DNA of 64,000 bases from Zeugodacus cucurbitae (Eukaryota > Arthropoda > Insecta > Diptera > Tephritidae). This document shows, piece after piece, positions 1 to 12,212 of this stretch (the first letter of the stretch is position 1; each line of letters opens with the position of its first letter). Position numbers and translations under genes: made by a program. The stretch is taken from assembly GCF_028554725.1 (NCBI RefSeq), contig NC_071671.1, positions 62,669,001 to 62,733,000 on the forward strand, written 5' to 3'. The notes beneath the pieces are model-generated. The model searched no databases, was not told the DNA's origin, and saw nothing but the letters and a program-made list of their open reading frames with translations.

Positions 1-1450
1 AATTTTAAAAATTATCCTTTATATTAGATATCAACTGTTGATATAAAAGTTTCTATAATTATGACTTCCGTAAGCTAAGTTTCTTAAAGCACTTAAAACA
101 CATAAACATAACAACAGTTAACAATAAGCTTAACAACTTAAAACTGCACCCGCAGAACAACTATTTAAAAAAAAAACTTATTTAATTTAACTTATCGAAG
201 TCTCAAACGAAATACAAAACCAATGCAGAATTCGAGCAAAAAACCCAAATATTTTTGCTGTGTCCGCAACTGCTCACTGCACCACACCCCTCTAGAACAG
301 ACTTGTCACTTCACTGCAACTCACTTCACTTCACTTCACATCGGCATCGACAACGCTGTCAGTGTGCTGTCAGTTTGTCAGCATCCGTTTCCGCTCAGTC
401 GACTCATGTATGCGATTCAATTTGGATTCTTTTTTGTTGCTACCGCCTCGCAGCCGCCTGCAGCAATTGTGCTTGCATAAAGTTTTGTCTTTTGTTATTG
501 TTTTTGTTTTTTTTTTTTTATTGTGCTGCTTCTTCTTGTTAAGCGTGCCATCATAACGCATTTGCAGCATAAAAGCAACAAAACTCTTCGTTTGTTTGAC
601 CCATCGTAGCGCTGTTGTATGTACATATGTATGTATGTAGAAATATTTCGGTAAAAAATAAAATCCGTTATAAATCCAATGGCAGGCAATGAAGTGCACA
701 ACAATGCGTATTGAGTTTTTGTGCAAGTAGTGCAGTAGTATTGACTGTGTTTGTGCTTTTTTTTTGTTTTTGCGGGGGATAAAAGGATTGAAAAGTGCTG
801 CACAAATTGAAAATAAATAAATGCATGAACATCAAATGTCAGTTGTATTAGAAGTTGTACAAACTTGTTTGGTATTTTCGATTATTATTAGAGCTTATAA
901 TATTGAATGTACTACTATATCAGCATTTCGGCTGTACATATGGTTTTAAAGTGACTTTAACAAATACTTTATTTCAATTTTGCTCGCTAATTTCGATTTT
1001 TATTTTTTATTTTTGTTGAGAACATGCTGTGGGCCACCTCCAGTTTTCTTTCCAGTTTTCAGCTGAAAATCCTTTTGTTACATGCTTTGCTTGTCTCCCT
1101 CTTTCGCATCTTACTTTTGGCTGATTTTAATTTCTTTGTTGTCTTTGTTTGGTAAACAAAAGGCTTGTTTTCTTATTACAATATCTTTCAAACAACAAAA
1201 TTTTTGCTTGTCAATTTGTCGACGATGAACAGTGTCGTAGCTGAAAGGAGTTAATAGTTCTTCAATAAAAAAATATTTTAAGATGAAATAATATTACCGA
1301 GAATAAATTGGAATTTACTATATAATATGGAGAGCAGGGTACGGGCTATAATCTTATAATGTATCTTTAAAGCGACTTGTCTTTCTGCCTCGTTGTCAAA
1401 ATAATGTATTTGGTTCATCATCCTAGGATAGTACGTATGTGGTTGGCGTT
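1..1450. other. Non-coding, AT-rich; no gene seen
   Basis: Simple A/T runs and short frames that look like chance. Frames near 223-560 overlap in three registers with low-complexity translations and no family resemblance. I see no splice-bounded exon or transposon here. Confidence 0.6.
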
Positions 1451-2262
1451 TCAACCGTTTAGCCGGTTATAGCCGAATCTCTCCTTCTCAGTTCGGCGCC
1501 AGTTGGAGGTCCCAAGTGTAACCAGGTCGCTCTCCACCTGGTCCCTCAACGGAGTGGAGGCCTTCCCCTTCCTCGGCTTCCTCCGGCGGGTACTGCATCG
1601 AACACTTTCAGAGCTGGAGTGTTTTCGTCCATTCGGACAACATGACCTAGCCAGCGTAGCTGCTGTCTTTTTATTCGCTGAACTATGTCAATGTCGTCGT
1701 ATAACTCGTACAGCTCATCGTTCCCTCGTCTGCGGTATTCGCCGTTGCCAATGTTTAGAGGACCATAAATCTTGCGCAAAACCTTTCTTTCGAAAACCCC
1801 AAGTGTCGTCTCATCGGATGTTGTCATCGTCCACGCTTCTGCGCCATACATCAGGACGGGAATAATGAGCGACTTATAGAGTTTGATTTTGGTTCGTCGA
1901 GAGAGGACTTTACTTTTCAATTGCCTACTCAATCCAAAGTAGCACCTGTTGGCAAGAGGGATTCTGCGCTAGATTTCGAGGCTGACATTGTTCGTGTTGT
2001 TGATGCTGGTTCCCAGGTATACGAAACTATCTACTATTTCAAAGTTATGGTTGTCAACAGTGACGTGGGAGCCAAGACGCGAGTGCGCTGACTGTTTGCT
2101 TGATGACAGGAGATATTTCGTCTTGTCCTCATTCATCTCCAGACCCATTCGCTTCGCTTCCTTATCCAGGCGGGAAAAAACAGAACTAACGGGGCGGTTG
2201 TTGCTTCCGATGACATCAATATCATCGGCGTACGCCAGGAGCTGTACACTCTTGTAGAAGAT
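1451..2262 (-). pseudogene. Non-LTR retrotransposon reverse-transcriptase remnant (RTE-like)
   Basis: Read on the minus strand from about 2262, the frame gives the C-terminal half of a reverse transcriptase. The palm motif AYADDIDVIG has its YADD codons at 2221-2232. Next come GLEMNEDKTKYLL and VYLGTSI, then KLYKSLIIPVLMYGAEAW, LRKIYGPL and LRWLGHVVRMDEN, ending near GRGRPPLR. One in-frame amber codon lies near 1970, where the family has EIQRRI. A frameshift near 1548 moves the tail (LRDQVESDLVTLGTSNWRR) into another register, which reaches a stop at 1451-1453. The endonuclease and finger domains are absent, so the copy is 5'-truncated, as is normal for LINE insertions. The LYKSL..YGAEAW / IYGPL / RWLGHV pattern suggests the RTE clade; a Jockey-like alternative is not excluded. 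It is non-functional. Confidence 0.85.
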
Positions 2263-2949
2263 TGGATTAGCTGCATAAGAACTTGGGTCCGATCTTAGTT
2301 TCCAACCATAATCAAAATAGTTATTTTTGTCTAGTGGAAATCAACTGTCAACCGACGATATTAAATATCTCTGCTGTAGGTGAGACTAACGTACTTAGGC
2401 TAGCGAGCTTATTAGCCTCTTGTGTCTAACTAGTGTAATAGCGAAGTAGCGCGATGACACTGATATCGACCGCACAGTCAGTGAATTGCTTTTTTATCAT
2501 ATTGGATCTCACTTCTCTGAAATATGCCACTTATAGGAGTTACAAATCCGCTGCTACTTGAAGACGCTACAATAGTGCGGAAGCCCTCTGATTTAATATT
2601 TTTGTGAGTTCTTGACCTGGCATAAGAAAATATATTCTGAACAAGTATTTGAAATTGTAACTAAAGTGTCTCAAGAAGGTTTTGCCAAGCAATGCCCATC
2701 CGCTCCATGAAAGAGCGGTTCATTAGCTTTCCGTTGAAACCTTAAACCCCGTGGGATTCTTCATTTGTAGAACAAGTTCATTGCAAGATTCGCCTTGCTC
2801 ACCATTTTATCTAAAATAATTAAGAATCTACCCATCATCTAACAAAGAAAGCAATTATCATAGCGAGTCTATACTTCAGATTTTACTTCAGGGCCTAATA
2901 TTGCTACACTCACTTTACATTAAGATTTCATACAATAATAACTTACAGA
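2263..2949. other. Non-coding; no recognised feature
   Basis: Moderately mixed composition (for example 2390-2480 and 2690-2760) that could be the unrecognised flank of an old insertion. No coding or structural signal that I can support. Confidence 0.4.
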
Positions 2950-3042
2950 CAGGCCTTCAACATTCCTCAAATGAAAATTTCTTCTTCTTCTTATTCTTCA
3001 GGCCTTCAACATTCCTCAAATGAAAATTTCTTCTTCTTCTTA
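2950..3042 (+). repeat. Tandem duplication, 49-bp unit
   Basis: The unit starting CAGGCCTTCAACATTCCTC, followed by a TTC-rich tract, occurs at 2950-2998 and again from 2999. The first 44 bases match, so this is a very recent duplication. It creates the repeated residues in the overlapping short frames, which are not genes. Confidence 0.9.
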
Positions 3043-5411
3043 TCCGCTTTACCTAGCTCAGCATACTTCTTCAACACATTTTCTGAACTCTTGCAAGGCT
3101 CCGATTTTTTCTCATTTCCAAGGCAAAGCAATAATTCTAATATTTTACATTCGCACAATGCCATTGAAGCAACGGCGCGTAACCGCCAGGCCACCACAAA
3201 TACTACACGACGAGTGCAATATTGTGAATTGCCTTTTGCAATTTCAATCTTGCCGCCGTGATAATATTGCAAAGCAAGTGCTGCAGCTGCGAGACAGCGA
3301 GCGACGCGCGCAATGCGTTTCACTTCCGTTGTGAAATTTTCAACTTTTCACAGTTCCGTTAGCAAATAGCGGGGTGCGGCAGCACCTACTGCTTTGTGGC
3401 AGAGAGAAGAGTAGAGGTGAGACAGCTGTGAAACTTCGTCTGCTGGCGTTATACATATGTTTCTTATATATGTATGCTATATTATATTCTGACTGTCTGT
3501 GGCACCTTCCTCGTCGTTGGTGAGTCCCCTCGGTCTCGGCTCTGACTGTCTGTCCGCACATCTATGCTCATACATAGTAGCGATTGTTTGGTGGTCTTTA
3601 AAGCATTCGACCCATAGCTGTTTAAAGTATTAGTTTTATATGTGTGACGCTCCATTGTTGCCACCATTTCAAAAGCTGCAATAACAAAATCGACAAAGCC
3701 ATGCGTTAGCAGGTGCAACACTAGTATGTAGTTAGTAGTTGTATGGCAACATGTTTTACTATTATTGTGGTCGTTCAAAGTAGTATTCAATGTTCAAGCA
3801 GATTTGCTGCTTTTCTTCTTTTATATTACTCGGAGTGCAGTGTAAATCAAACACTTTGTTGTATATGCAGTAGGGAGAATGTTGAACTAGTTGTTAAAGG
3901 ACCTACAAATACTGGAAGAGGTTCTCAGTGTAAAGATTGTGTAGCGAGAAGTCAGTTATTTGGACCGTCTCTGGAGCATTGTAGTTTCTGTTAGATACTT
4001 TCTTCATTTGCAAAAAAAATCCTCATATGTCTTATAATTCTTAAAAGCTGTGTTCGGAAGCTTTTAAGCTTGCATAATAAACTCGAGTTTATAGAGAACT
4101 ATAGAGTATATAATGTGTAATTTTTTCCCCTAAAATCGAAATTGTATTCACTTGGCGATGAGCTCTTCTTTAACATAAAATTTGTTTCTTCAAAGCTCTA
4201 CTAATACCAGAGCTTTTACGAAAAGCTTTAAGAACTTCGTAACTAGTTTGTAACTACTCTAAACCTAACTAATGCAAACCAAAATAACCACCAGAAGTAA
4301 TATATGATTACGAGTATTCCTACGTTCAAAAATACAATACTGTGCTTAAAGCTCACTGTGGAGCTAACAGGAGTTTAAACAATACTAACAACAACAATAA
4401 CAAAAAATACCATACACCAACACAATAATCACAATAGTTATTGCTTAGTTTTAGTGCAACAAAACATAGAGACTTTTGTAGTAAAGTTTTCGCACAGTAC
4501 GCCCTTCCTCCGCTACATACCTCGTCCCTCTAGAGTACTACGTATTAAAAACAAAAACGAAAATTATCAGTTAACGCAGTTGCTCCACTTGCTCCATTGT
4601 TCTACACGTTTAACTAATACCACACAGTACAAATATTACCCACCACAGGAACAACTCTCCGGGCGTGTGTAGCGAGCATATCGATTTGCCTTTTTGACTT
4701 GCAACAACCATTAAAATTTGCAATAGCACTTTTCATTAGCACGTGCAAATGGTGCTCAGCTTCAATGTTTAGCTTTGGGGTTTCTTCGTAGTTGTGTGTA
4801 GATTTGTAGATTTGTAGGAGTGTGTGTGGTTTTGTATAATTTCAGTCGTTTAAGGAAAATGAAAAGTTTTAAGGCGAATACCAATTTGTGGAACAGATGT
4901 TAAAATTAATACTAATTACGGAATTTTTAGGTTAGTAGCAATACGAAAAAGCGTTTGAAATTTTTGGGTTTTTAGTATTGGAAATTTTGGTATTAGTTAC
5001 TAAATATATGTAAATAAAATTTACCGAACCTTTTAGACTGTTGAGTCCATTTTTATTATTTTCGAACTCAAATTTTCTCTCTCTCGATAAATTTATTTTT
5101 GAATATAGTTTTGTACTTGTATACATATACATATGTACTTATGTCGCTATGGAATTTATATTCTCCAAATCGTCTGGCCTCTATAAATAACCGACGACAA
5201 ATGTGTCTGCGGCACAAAAGTCAAACTTGTTTCGAAGCGTGTTAATGATTGCTTGCACCGTTAGTACAGCAATTTTTTGTGTTGTTGCACAAAAAACTAG
5301 GCTGTTGAATTGAATTGGAAATTTCAAACACCAACAAATTTGCTTTATAGCAAAAATTGACTAACTACAGTTAAGCAATTTGAATTTTTCTTCACATATT
5401 TATAGTTTTTT
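3043..5411. other. Non-coding; no gene seen
   Basis: AT-rich sequence with a CpG-containing patch near 3280-3320 (GCGAGCGACGCGCGC). Short frames on both strands lack any family signature or paired splice sites. Confidence 0.55.
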
Positions 5412-6583
5412 TATACTCTCGCAACCTGTTGCACAGAGTATAATAGTTTTGTTCACATAACGATTGTTTGTGTCACCAAGAAATATAAGAGTTAGATATG
5501 GGGTTATATATGTATACATAAATGATCAGGATGACGAGTAGATTTGAAATCCGGATCTCTGTCCGTCCGTCCGTCTGTCCGTCTGTCCGTGCAAGCGATA
5601 ACTTGAGTAAAAATTAAGATATCTTAATAAAACTTGGAACACATGTTCCTTGGCACCCTGAAGAGGTTGCTTTCGAAAATGGGCAAAATCGGTCCACTGC
5701 CACGCCCACAAAATGGTGGAAACCAAAAACCTATACAGTGTCATAACAAAGCCATAAATAAAGTTATGAAAATGAAATTTGGAACATAGGATCCCATTAG
5801 GGAGGGGCATATTTGGATGTAATTTTTTTGGAAAAGTGGGCGTGACCCCGCCCCCAAATAGGTTTTTTGTATATAACTCGCAAACCAATAAAGCTATATA
5901 AGCTAAACTTTCTGCAGTCGTTTCTTTTAGCCATTTCCTTATACAGTCCAAAAATGAACGAAATCGGATAATAACCACGCCCACCTCCCATACAAAGGTT
6001 AGGTTGAAAATTACTAAAAGTGGATTAACTCCCTAACGAAATATGTCAGAAAATTTTACATAAGAAATGGCAGAACGAAGCTGCACTGAGATATTTTTAC
6101 AAAATGGAAAATGGGCGTGGCGTCGCCCACTTATGGGTCCAAAACCATACCTCAAGAACTATTCGACCGATTTCAATGAAATTCGCTATATAACACGTTC
6201 TTGACACCCTGATGACACTGGTGGAATATGGGCGAAATCGGTTCACAACTACGCCTACTTCCCATATAACTCAATTTAGAATCCTTCTGATTCGTTCACT
6301 TTATAATGTATACATAAGGAACCAATAAAGCTAGCGGAATAAAACTTTACACAAATACTGTATTTGAGCTGTGACATCACTTGTGGAAAAATTGTCAAAA
6401 TCGGACCATGACTTTTCAAGGCTCCTGATATCGAACATGAAGAATTCAGTGCCTAAGGTTAATTTTTCACCGAAAATATAGGTAAATCCCTCGACTTGTA
6501 TTATCTTTATAAAATTACATCATTAAATTGCGAGAGTATGAAACGTTCGGTTACATCCGAACTTAGCCCTTCCTTAATTGTTT
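5412..6583 (+). mobile_element. DINE-1/INE-1-like (Helentron-type) non-autonomous element, copy A
   Basis: Longest plus-orientation copy of the most frequent repeat family here. It begins TATACTCTCGCAACC and folds into a terminal hairpin with CAGAGTATA. It runs through a pyrimidine-rich run of (GTCC)n near 5560-5590 preceded by TGATCAGGATGACGAG, then several blocks containing CCACGCCCAC. It ends TTGCGAGAGTATG, then a GTTCGG...CCGAAC hairpin and CTTAGCCCTTCCTTAATTG. The order TGATCAGG, repeated GTCCGTCC, then GATATCTT matches the pattern I remember for Drosophila DINE-1/INE-1; this is from memory, not a search. Long frames inside (such as 5526-5984 on the minus strand) are products of the repeat, not proteins. 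The same family occurs at 16076, 40111 and 57751. Confidence 0.8.
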
Positions 6584-7239
6584 ATTTAATTTTTATTTTT
6601 ATTAGAAATTATGAATTTCAACTCCCATTAAACAATATTAAAATAAAACTATCCTTATTAAATATTATTTTCGTAAAAAAATAATGGTTGAACCAAAAAC
6701 TGTCAAAATGCAGTTACGCCACTTTAGTTATAAGCTTCGAAAATCAAGCATTTGAAATTCAACAAAAGTCAAATTAAAAAAAAAAATAAAATGCACATGG
6801 AAATTGACTTTTGAAGCAAATTGCCAACTAAACGCCTGTGTATATTTAGAAATAATTGCCGTTACTTATGTGCTTTTGTATGTGTGCAACCATAAAGGAG
6901 CCTATTAGTGGATGCTAGTTATTTTTGAATGTGCTTGTCTGTAGCTATTCATTTAGATAATTAACCTTTATTGCGAAATATTCGGTGAAAGCGTTGAGTT
7001 TTAAAGTAGGCTACAGATTTGAATGATTCAAACATATATGTATGAAAAGTGGATAATATGAATATATTATATTTTTGTATTGAAAACAAAATCTACACAC
7101 AATGACAATTTAACTTTCACTTTCTCTTTGGATGGTGATATCGCGGAGAATTAGGCATGTTCATTCTTTTCTATCAACAATTTAGGAATTATTACCTATA
7201 GATTATAGACCCATAGACCCATCACTCCGTCAGCTGAAC
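6584..7239. other. Non-coding; no gene seen
   Basis: AT-rich spacer between the DINE-like copy and the retrotransposon remnant. Nothing recognised. Confidence 0.5.
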
Positions 7240-7724
7240 GGCAAAAATGGTCTTGGATTCAATGACAGTACGCTCTAAGCAAGTCTAATATCCTTATCAG
7301 TAGCTTCGAACTACTTTGCAATCCGATTTGTGTGGTTACCCAGTCACCGCGGTATCGTGGGAAACTGTAAAACGGACTAGCTTGCAAAAAAGAGTACCCT
7401 AGCAACACTGACGGAGTAGTGAAAGGGGGTGGACAGTCAACGGTCCATTCGCATTAGAGCGCTGAACACACGCACTTTGAGAGAGCACGCCAAACGCTAG
7501 ATAACAACCCGGACCTGTGCAGTAGCGACGACTTTCTGGCTCGGGGTGGATCGAAAACGTTCCTTCCAGCTGCTGTCGCTTAGGAAGTTTCATTTCGCCG
7601 CAAATATTGGTGTACTTATTGGTCCAATAGGTACACATGCCAGATGCTAGTTGCCAAAGCTGTTTGTAGACTAAGGTTAAAACACCGCGATAGACACACC
7701 TTTGACCTAACCTAACCTAAACCA
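7240..7724 (+). pseudogene. RNase H-bearing non-LTR retrotransposon remnant (I/R1-like group)
   Basis: Plus-strand pieces in several registers match the C-terminus of an I/R1-type ORF2. WLPSHRGIVGNCKTD (from 7336) is the RNase H C-terminal block, where GNxxAD normally carries the last acidic residue. A stop follows directly. GVDRKRSFQLLSLRKFHFAAN, then IGVLIGPIGTHA (about 7545-7640), is the conserved segment before the terminal zinc-knuckle region. It ends TTTGACCTAACCTAACCTAA near 7702-7722, a CCTAA-type tail shared with other retrotransposon remnants in this window. Several stops and frameshifts are present and the whole RT domain is missing. It is a dead, 5'-truncated fragment. Confidence 0.8.
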
Positions 7725-8973
7725 TAGATAGGATAATTTTAGCTCGATAATGAAGCTCAGTAATTCTGTATTACTTTGTCAGAGAGTTAAGCTTACTTAA
7801 CAAACTATAATGAAGTGAAGAATTACCTATGGATACCAGCCTTCGTAGTGTATTTTATTTACAGATTATTCTTGTTGGCTAACAAATAAAGAATGTAAAT
7901 TCTAGCTCCAATCGTTGGAAAATTCATTATTTTTTTTTTAAATAATCGATGTATATAGATGAAATATTTTTTTGGTTGAAAACTGAACTCATAAACTGCG
8001 GCCTTTGTGACCTAAACTGTCGAACTTAAGGTTAATAATCATATACGTTAAAAATAAACTAAACTAATATGAGAAAATTCAGAAAATTATTTTTTATTTA
8101 AAGAAATTTTTTTATAAAGAATTTGGTGTTTATGAACCAAATTGCGTACCACAGTGTTACTTCTACTCTACTACTTTGCCTTCCATAATAATGTTTATTC
8201 GACACGGATGTAAATTTCACATTCTACTTAAAAATGACACTTTTATTATACACAACATGTATATTATAAACCTTATACACGATAAAATCTAAAGCTACAC
8301 CTACATGCAGTTATAATAAGAGTCAACTGATGATATCTGAAAGAGAAGCCGCTCATATTGAAAACAAAATGACAGCCATCGGGTTCTTAATGACGCACTT
8401 AAATGTAAATTTTGTCACGCAATGATTTGACACTTAAATGCTTCACACATAGCGTCATGCCAATTGACAAGCAGACACACATGTGTTTCTATATATTTAT
8501 ATATTTAATGGGACATAAACTTTTGACATCATAAAATTTTGCAAATCACATTTTAAGTTGCTTTTAAAAGTCATGCAACAGAAATATTGTAAATTCAATA
8601 ATTTAAGGCATTTAAGGAATCAATAGGAACAGATACATTTTTATAAGCTGGCATGTGAGTACATAAAGCTTAACAATAGGCGTTTTGAAAAAGATTTATG
8701 ATAAAATTTGTTTTTATTTTCTTTTAGAAAATAATTCTTTATAAATAATTTATCAAAATTTACTTTGAACTCTGAAATAAAATATTCAAAAACTAATTTT
8801 AAAATAATTTTTCTGTTAAGATGGAGTTTTATCAATTTTTGTAGGATAAAAAAACAAAGACTCTTCTAAATAATATTGAATGTATGTGAAAATTACTTAT
8901 CAACTTAAGAATACAGAACAAATATGTATATATGATGTTCCATTAATTGTTTTTTTTTCCTCTCTCTTTGCAG
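7725..8973. other. Non-coding; no gene seen
   Basis: Very AT-rich. The frame on the minus strand at 8641-8835 is a low-complexity Lys/Phe-rich chance frame. A strong pyrimidine tract at 8948-8973 leads to the candidate micro-exon. Confidence 0.55.
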
Positions 8974-9003
8974 CATTACTCTGTAATAAAACTGGATCAA
9001 AAG
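8974..9003 (+). other. Candidate 30-nt micro-exon
   Basis: A near-ideal 3' splice site (T-rich tract then CCTCTCTCTTTGCAG ending at 8973) is followed only 30 bases later by an AAG|GTAGGA donor (GT at 9004-9005). The 30 bases are a multiple of three and open in the first register, reading HYSVIKLDQK; the second register meets TAA. This fits a coding micro-exon with phase 0 on both sides, but an untranslated exon is equally possible. I cannot link it to any other exon here: the coding exon near 63 kb has stops upstream of its ATG. It may be a chance pairing of splice sites. Confidence 0.4.
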
Positions 9004-11087
9004 GTAGGAAATATTAATTTCAAAAAAAATTCTTACTATATATGTATACCTTTATCAATATTTAATGACGCTCAAAATCAATGACGCTCAAATTAATAAA
9101 TGACCAATTTGCATTCCATTAAGTTGAGTTCCTTACATTTGGTTTTAATCTCACGCTGAAATCAAAAATCCAAAAATCAAAAAACAAAAACAAACAAAAA
9201 CCCCAAAAGCACTCACTCACATAGTAAAAAAGCATTAGCCTTTGATTAAATTAAGTAGCGTAAGAAATGACAAATTCAAGCACGAGTTAGCTTACGCCAA
9301 CAAGCCGCAAGCACTGTAGCAGCGTAAGCGACCTCGCGAATGGAAGAACGCGCAAAAACGCGAACAAGGTTGTCAGGGCTTGAAAAAGGGCTAAAAGTGC
9401 TTGCAGCTAAACACCGTACACAGAGTGTGGGTGCAAATGGTGAAGAGGTGTAGAGCTCAGCGTGGCTATGGAAAGAGGCTTTTAGGTATTGCCACTGGAG
9501 GTGCGAGGAAACAAGTGGGTGTTAGCGTATTCCTGTTGGTAGGATATAGTAAACAAGTTAGTTGAAATGAAATTGTCTAAAAAGTAAACAAAAGCAGCAA
9601 ATTTTTGACAGTTAATGCATAAAAGAGAGCACATAAGAGAGTATGTTGATTGCGCATGTGTGAGGTTGAATGTGGAGTGGAAAGGCATTAGAGAGAGCGA
9701 GTAACTATTTTTTACTGGATTGGTTTCTCTAAATCATGCTTTGTTTTCTTTTTGATGAGTATACGAGCTACAGGTGTACATAAATAAATATTGCATGCTT
9801 GGTGAATTTGAATTCATGAGAGCTGTTGGTGGTGATGCGCTCGTCAAAGAAGGAACTAGAAAGAGAGTAAAATAGCAGTTTACAGCATGTTAGAGAGATG
9901 TAGATTGAATGAGAAGTTTCTATAACATAATGTGGTGAAACCAGAGTTTCTGGAAATAACTTTATACAAGAGCGATGAAATCAAAACAAATTATATCTGA
10001 CGATTTATAAGAGCAACAGTACCGAAATAGAAATATAGAATTTATTATTTAGAATTAAAAAATAAATAAGATGGCTTCAAAATCTATCTAAGTCCGAAAT
10101 TTTCGAATTTCTATAGTAAAATATCTCTAGTATAACCTTTTGTTAAAGCGATGATTTAAAATACATCATACCATAAACTCTACAGTGCTTACCATTAAGT
10201 CAATATTATTACGTACATTTTTATATTGGTTTGGTCTATGTGTTCCTTTTTGGCCTACCAGGTTGATATAACCTAACCTTTATATTGGACAACTGATCGC
10301 TCCTGAATCTAAATAATTCGAGTTGGGTAATATTTTTTGTATGAAACAATTTTTTTGAGTGTATTATAAAATATTGAGAGCGTTCACATGAACTGAGAGT
10401 ATGAGTTGCAGCAGGAAGAGAGAGAGAAAAATACAGAGTCCTATGACCAAATCATCGAATTTACTCTTATACGTGAGTAACCGTTATTACTACTTCCATA
10501 CATAATCGCTCAGAGTTGAAAAGTGATTACTTAGTTTGTACAAAAATTATATGGTCAGAAAATAATCTTATAAATGATTTCTTCGTAGGTATAATCTCCA
10601 TATAGTCGTTAAAAATTTGGATTTTATAAATTATTTTAATACACAAAATTTGGAACTGTAAAGAGATATAAACTAGTTTAAAAATTAAAAAAAAAGCTAA
10701 TACGTCATTTTGAATTATTTAATGAATTAAATTTTAGAATTGCTTTAAATTATTTTATGTCAAAAACAGTACATGTAATGCAATATACTAAATTTTATAA
10801 ATAATCGAAAAAGTATTGCCTACATTTCAGCGCCAAGAATAAATGAAATCTTGGTGGATTCTAACTAGGTTCTTATAACGTGATAATTTATTAAAAATTT
10901 TACAATTCAAATTTTAGCGACAAATCTCTGTTGATATGTTATATTAGATATTAAAAAAATATCAAAAAGTGTTTATACTTTATGTGATTTTCCTTAAGGT
11001 CGTATAATCCACCCTTTATTTACCAACTACGCTTTGTAAAACCACCACACCTGCTATTGTTTCGCTTGCAATTCATTCGCTCTCAAT
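9004..11087. other. Non-coding; no gene seen
   Basis: AT-rich with GAGAG-rich patches (for example 9690-9700, 9888-9900, 10420-10430). One copy of the recurring GCCTACATTT motif, in degenerate form, is at 10819. No supported exon. Confidence 0.5.
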
Positions 11088-11195
11088 GTCACTCACGTTC
11101 ACTTTCTCTCTACATACTATACTAGGAAAGCTAGCTTAAACTCTCACCCTCTCTCTCAACTCTTATTTTGTATGCGCTCAATTTTGATGACGTCA
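11088..11195 (+). promoter_or_regulatory. Candidate promoter-proximal region: CTCTC runs plus CRE
   Basis: Several CTCTC (GAGA-factor type) blocks lie between about 11089 and 11158. A perfect palindromic cAMP/CREB-type site TGACGTCA is at 11188-11195. This precedes the stretch that looks like a fly 5' untranslated leader. No convincing TATA box or single initiator could be placed, so the transcription start is unknown. Confidence 0.35.
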
Positions 11196-11699
11196 AAGTC
11201 TCGTGTTATGCACGACAACTTCGTTATTTTCGTCGCCTCGCACTTCATACAAAAGCTTTAATGCCAAGGACTCTGTTTGCTATTAGTCGAAATTATCCTT
11301 AGTGCTTCGCCGGATATTCACAAAGAGAGACGCTTGAGCCGGAATACGATGCGTGTACTTTAGAAATTATAGTACATATATACATATATTGCTATATATG
11401 TATAAGTAAGAATAAACAAACAAACATGTTTTAGTGCATTTTTTTTCAAGGTAAAATTGTGTTCAAGTGTCAATAATATAAACAACAAACAAATGTGGAA
11501 AATACGTTTTGTGTCGAGAAAAGTGGTGATTGTGAAAAAAATTAAATTAATATGAAGTGAAAACTAATAAATAAATTTAATAATAAAAATTAAAGGAATA
11601 TAAACAAACAAAAATAGTAAAAAATATTTATCTGAAATTTTTCGCAAGCATTTTTAAGATTTTTCTGAATACTGCTGCTCCGCCTGTTTTATAGTGCTA

Positions 11700-12212
11700 T
11701 GTGCGAAACAAAGTGTTGACTCTCATATTAAATGTTAGTCGTAACTGTTGATTCTTAAAATCATGCTTTTAACCTAATGCAAACTTAAGGCGCTAGCTCG
11801 GCCGTGTGTGTTTTGGCGTGTGAATATCATGACCGCCGTATTTATTTTGCGTAGGCCTCTACTGTCAATTCCTGGTGTTTTTTCTCAAAAATTCATATAA
11901 AATTAAGAAAGTGAAAGACACATTAAAAAAGCAGAAATAAATAAAATAAAATTCAGTGAAAACAAAACCAATATAATTTGGAGCAACCCGCATGTGACTG
12001 TGTGTGTGTGAAGCGTTAGAAAAACGCGGTTGAGCGCCTAGCATTCGCCCACTCAACGCAAAAATCTACAAAAAAACAAAAAAAAAAAAAAACAATTTCG
12101 AAGCAGGAAATAAAAGCGAAACGTTGAGAATAAAATCGTGCGCAAATAAAACGCACAGCGCAGCGCGACAGGGCTGGTGGTGAGCTGCTATGCTGCGGCG
12201 TGGTGTTATGCG
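11700..12212 (+). other. Putative untranslated first exon of a plus-strand gene
   Basis: The segment has the look of a long fly 5' leader: repeated GTGAAAAC/AAACAAA tracts, many stops in all registers, and a GC- and CpG-richer end (CGCACAGCGCAGCGCGAC near 12150). It ends at a consensus donor, TGCG|GTGAGT (GT at 12213-12214). The left boundary is arbitrary; transcription could begin anywhere from about 11.3 kb. It is proposed as the first exon of the gene whose coding exon lies at 62565-63085, joined through an intron of about 50 kb. That link is an inference from strand and splice signals only. Confidence 0.35.

Noticed and set aside
5526..5991. 152-codon minus-strand frame in DINE-like copy A, and similar frames in copies B, C and D
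   Set aside because: The frames are shared because the DNA repeat is shared. They overlap in several registers and code for no known domain; the family is non-coding.
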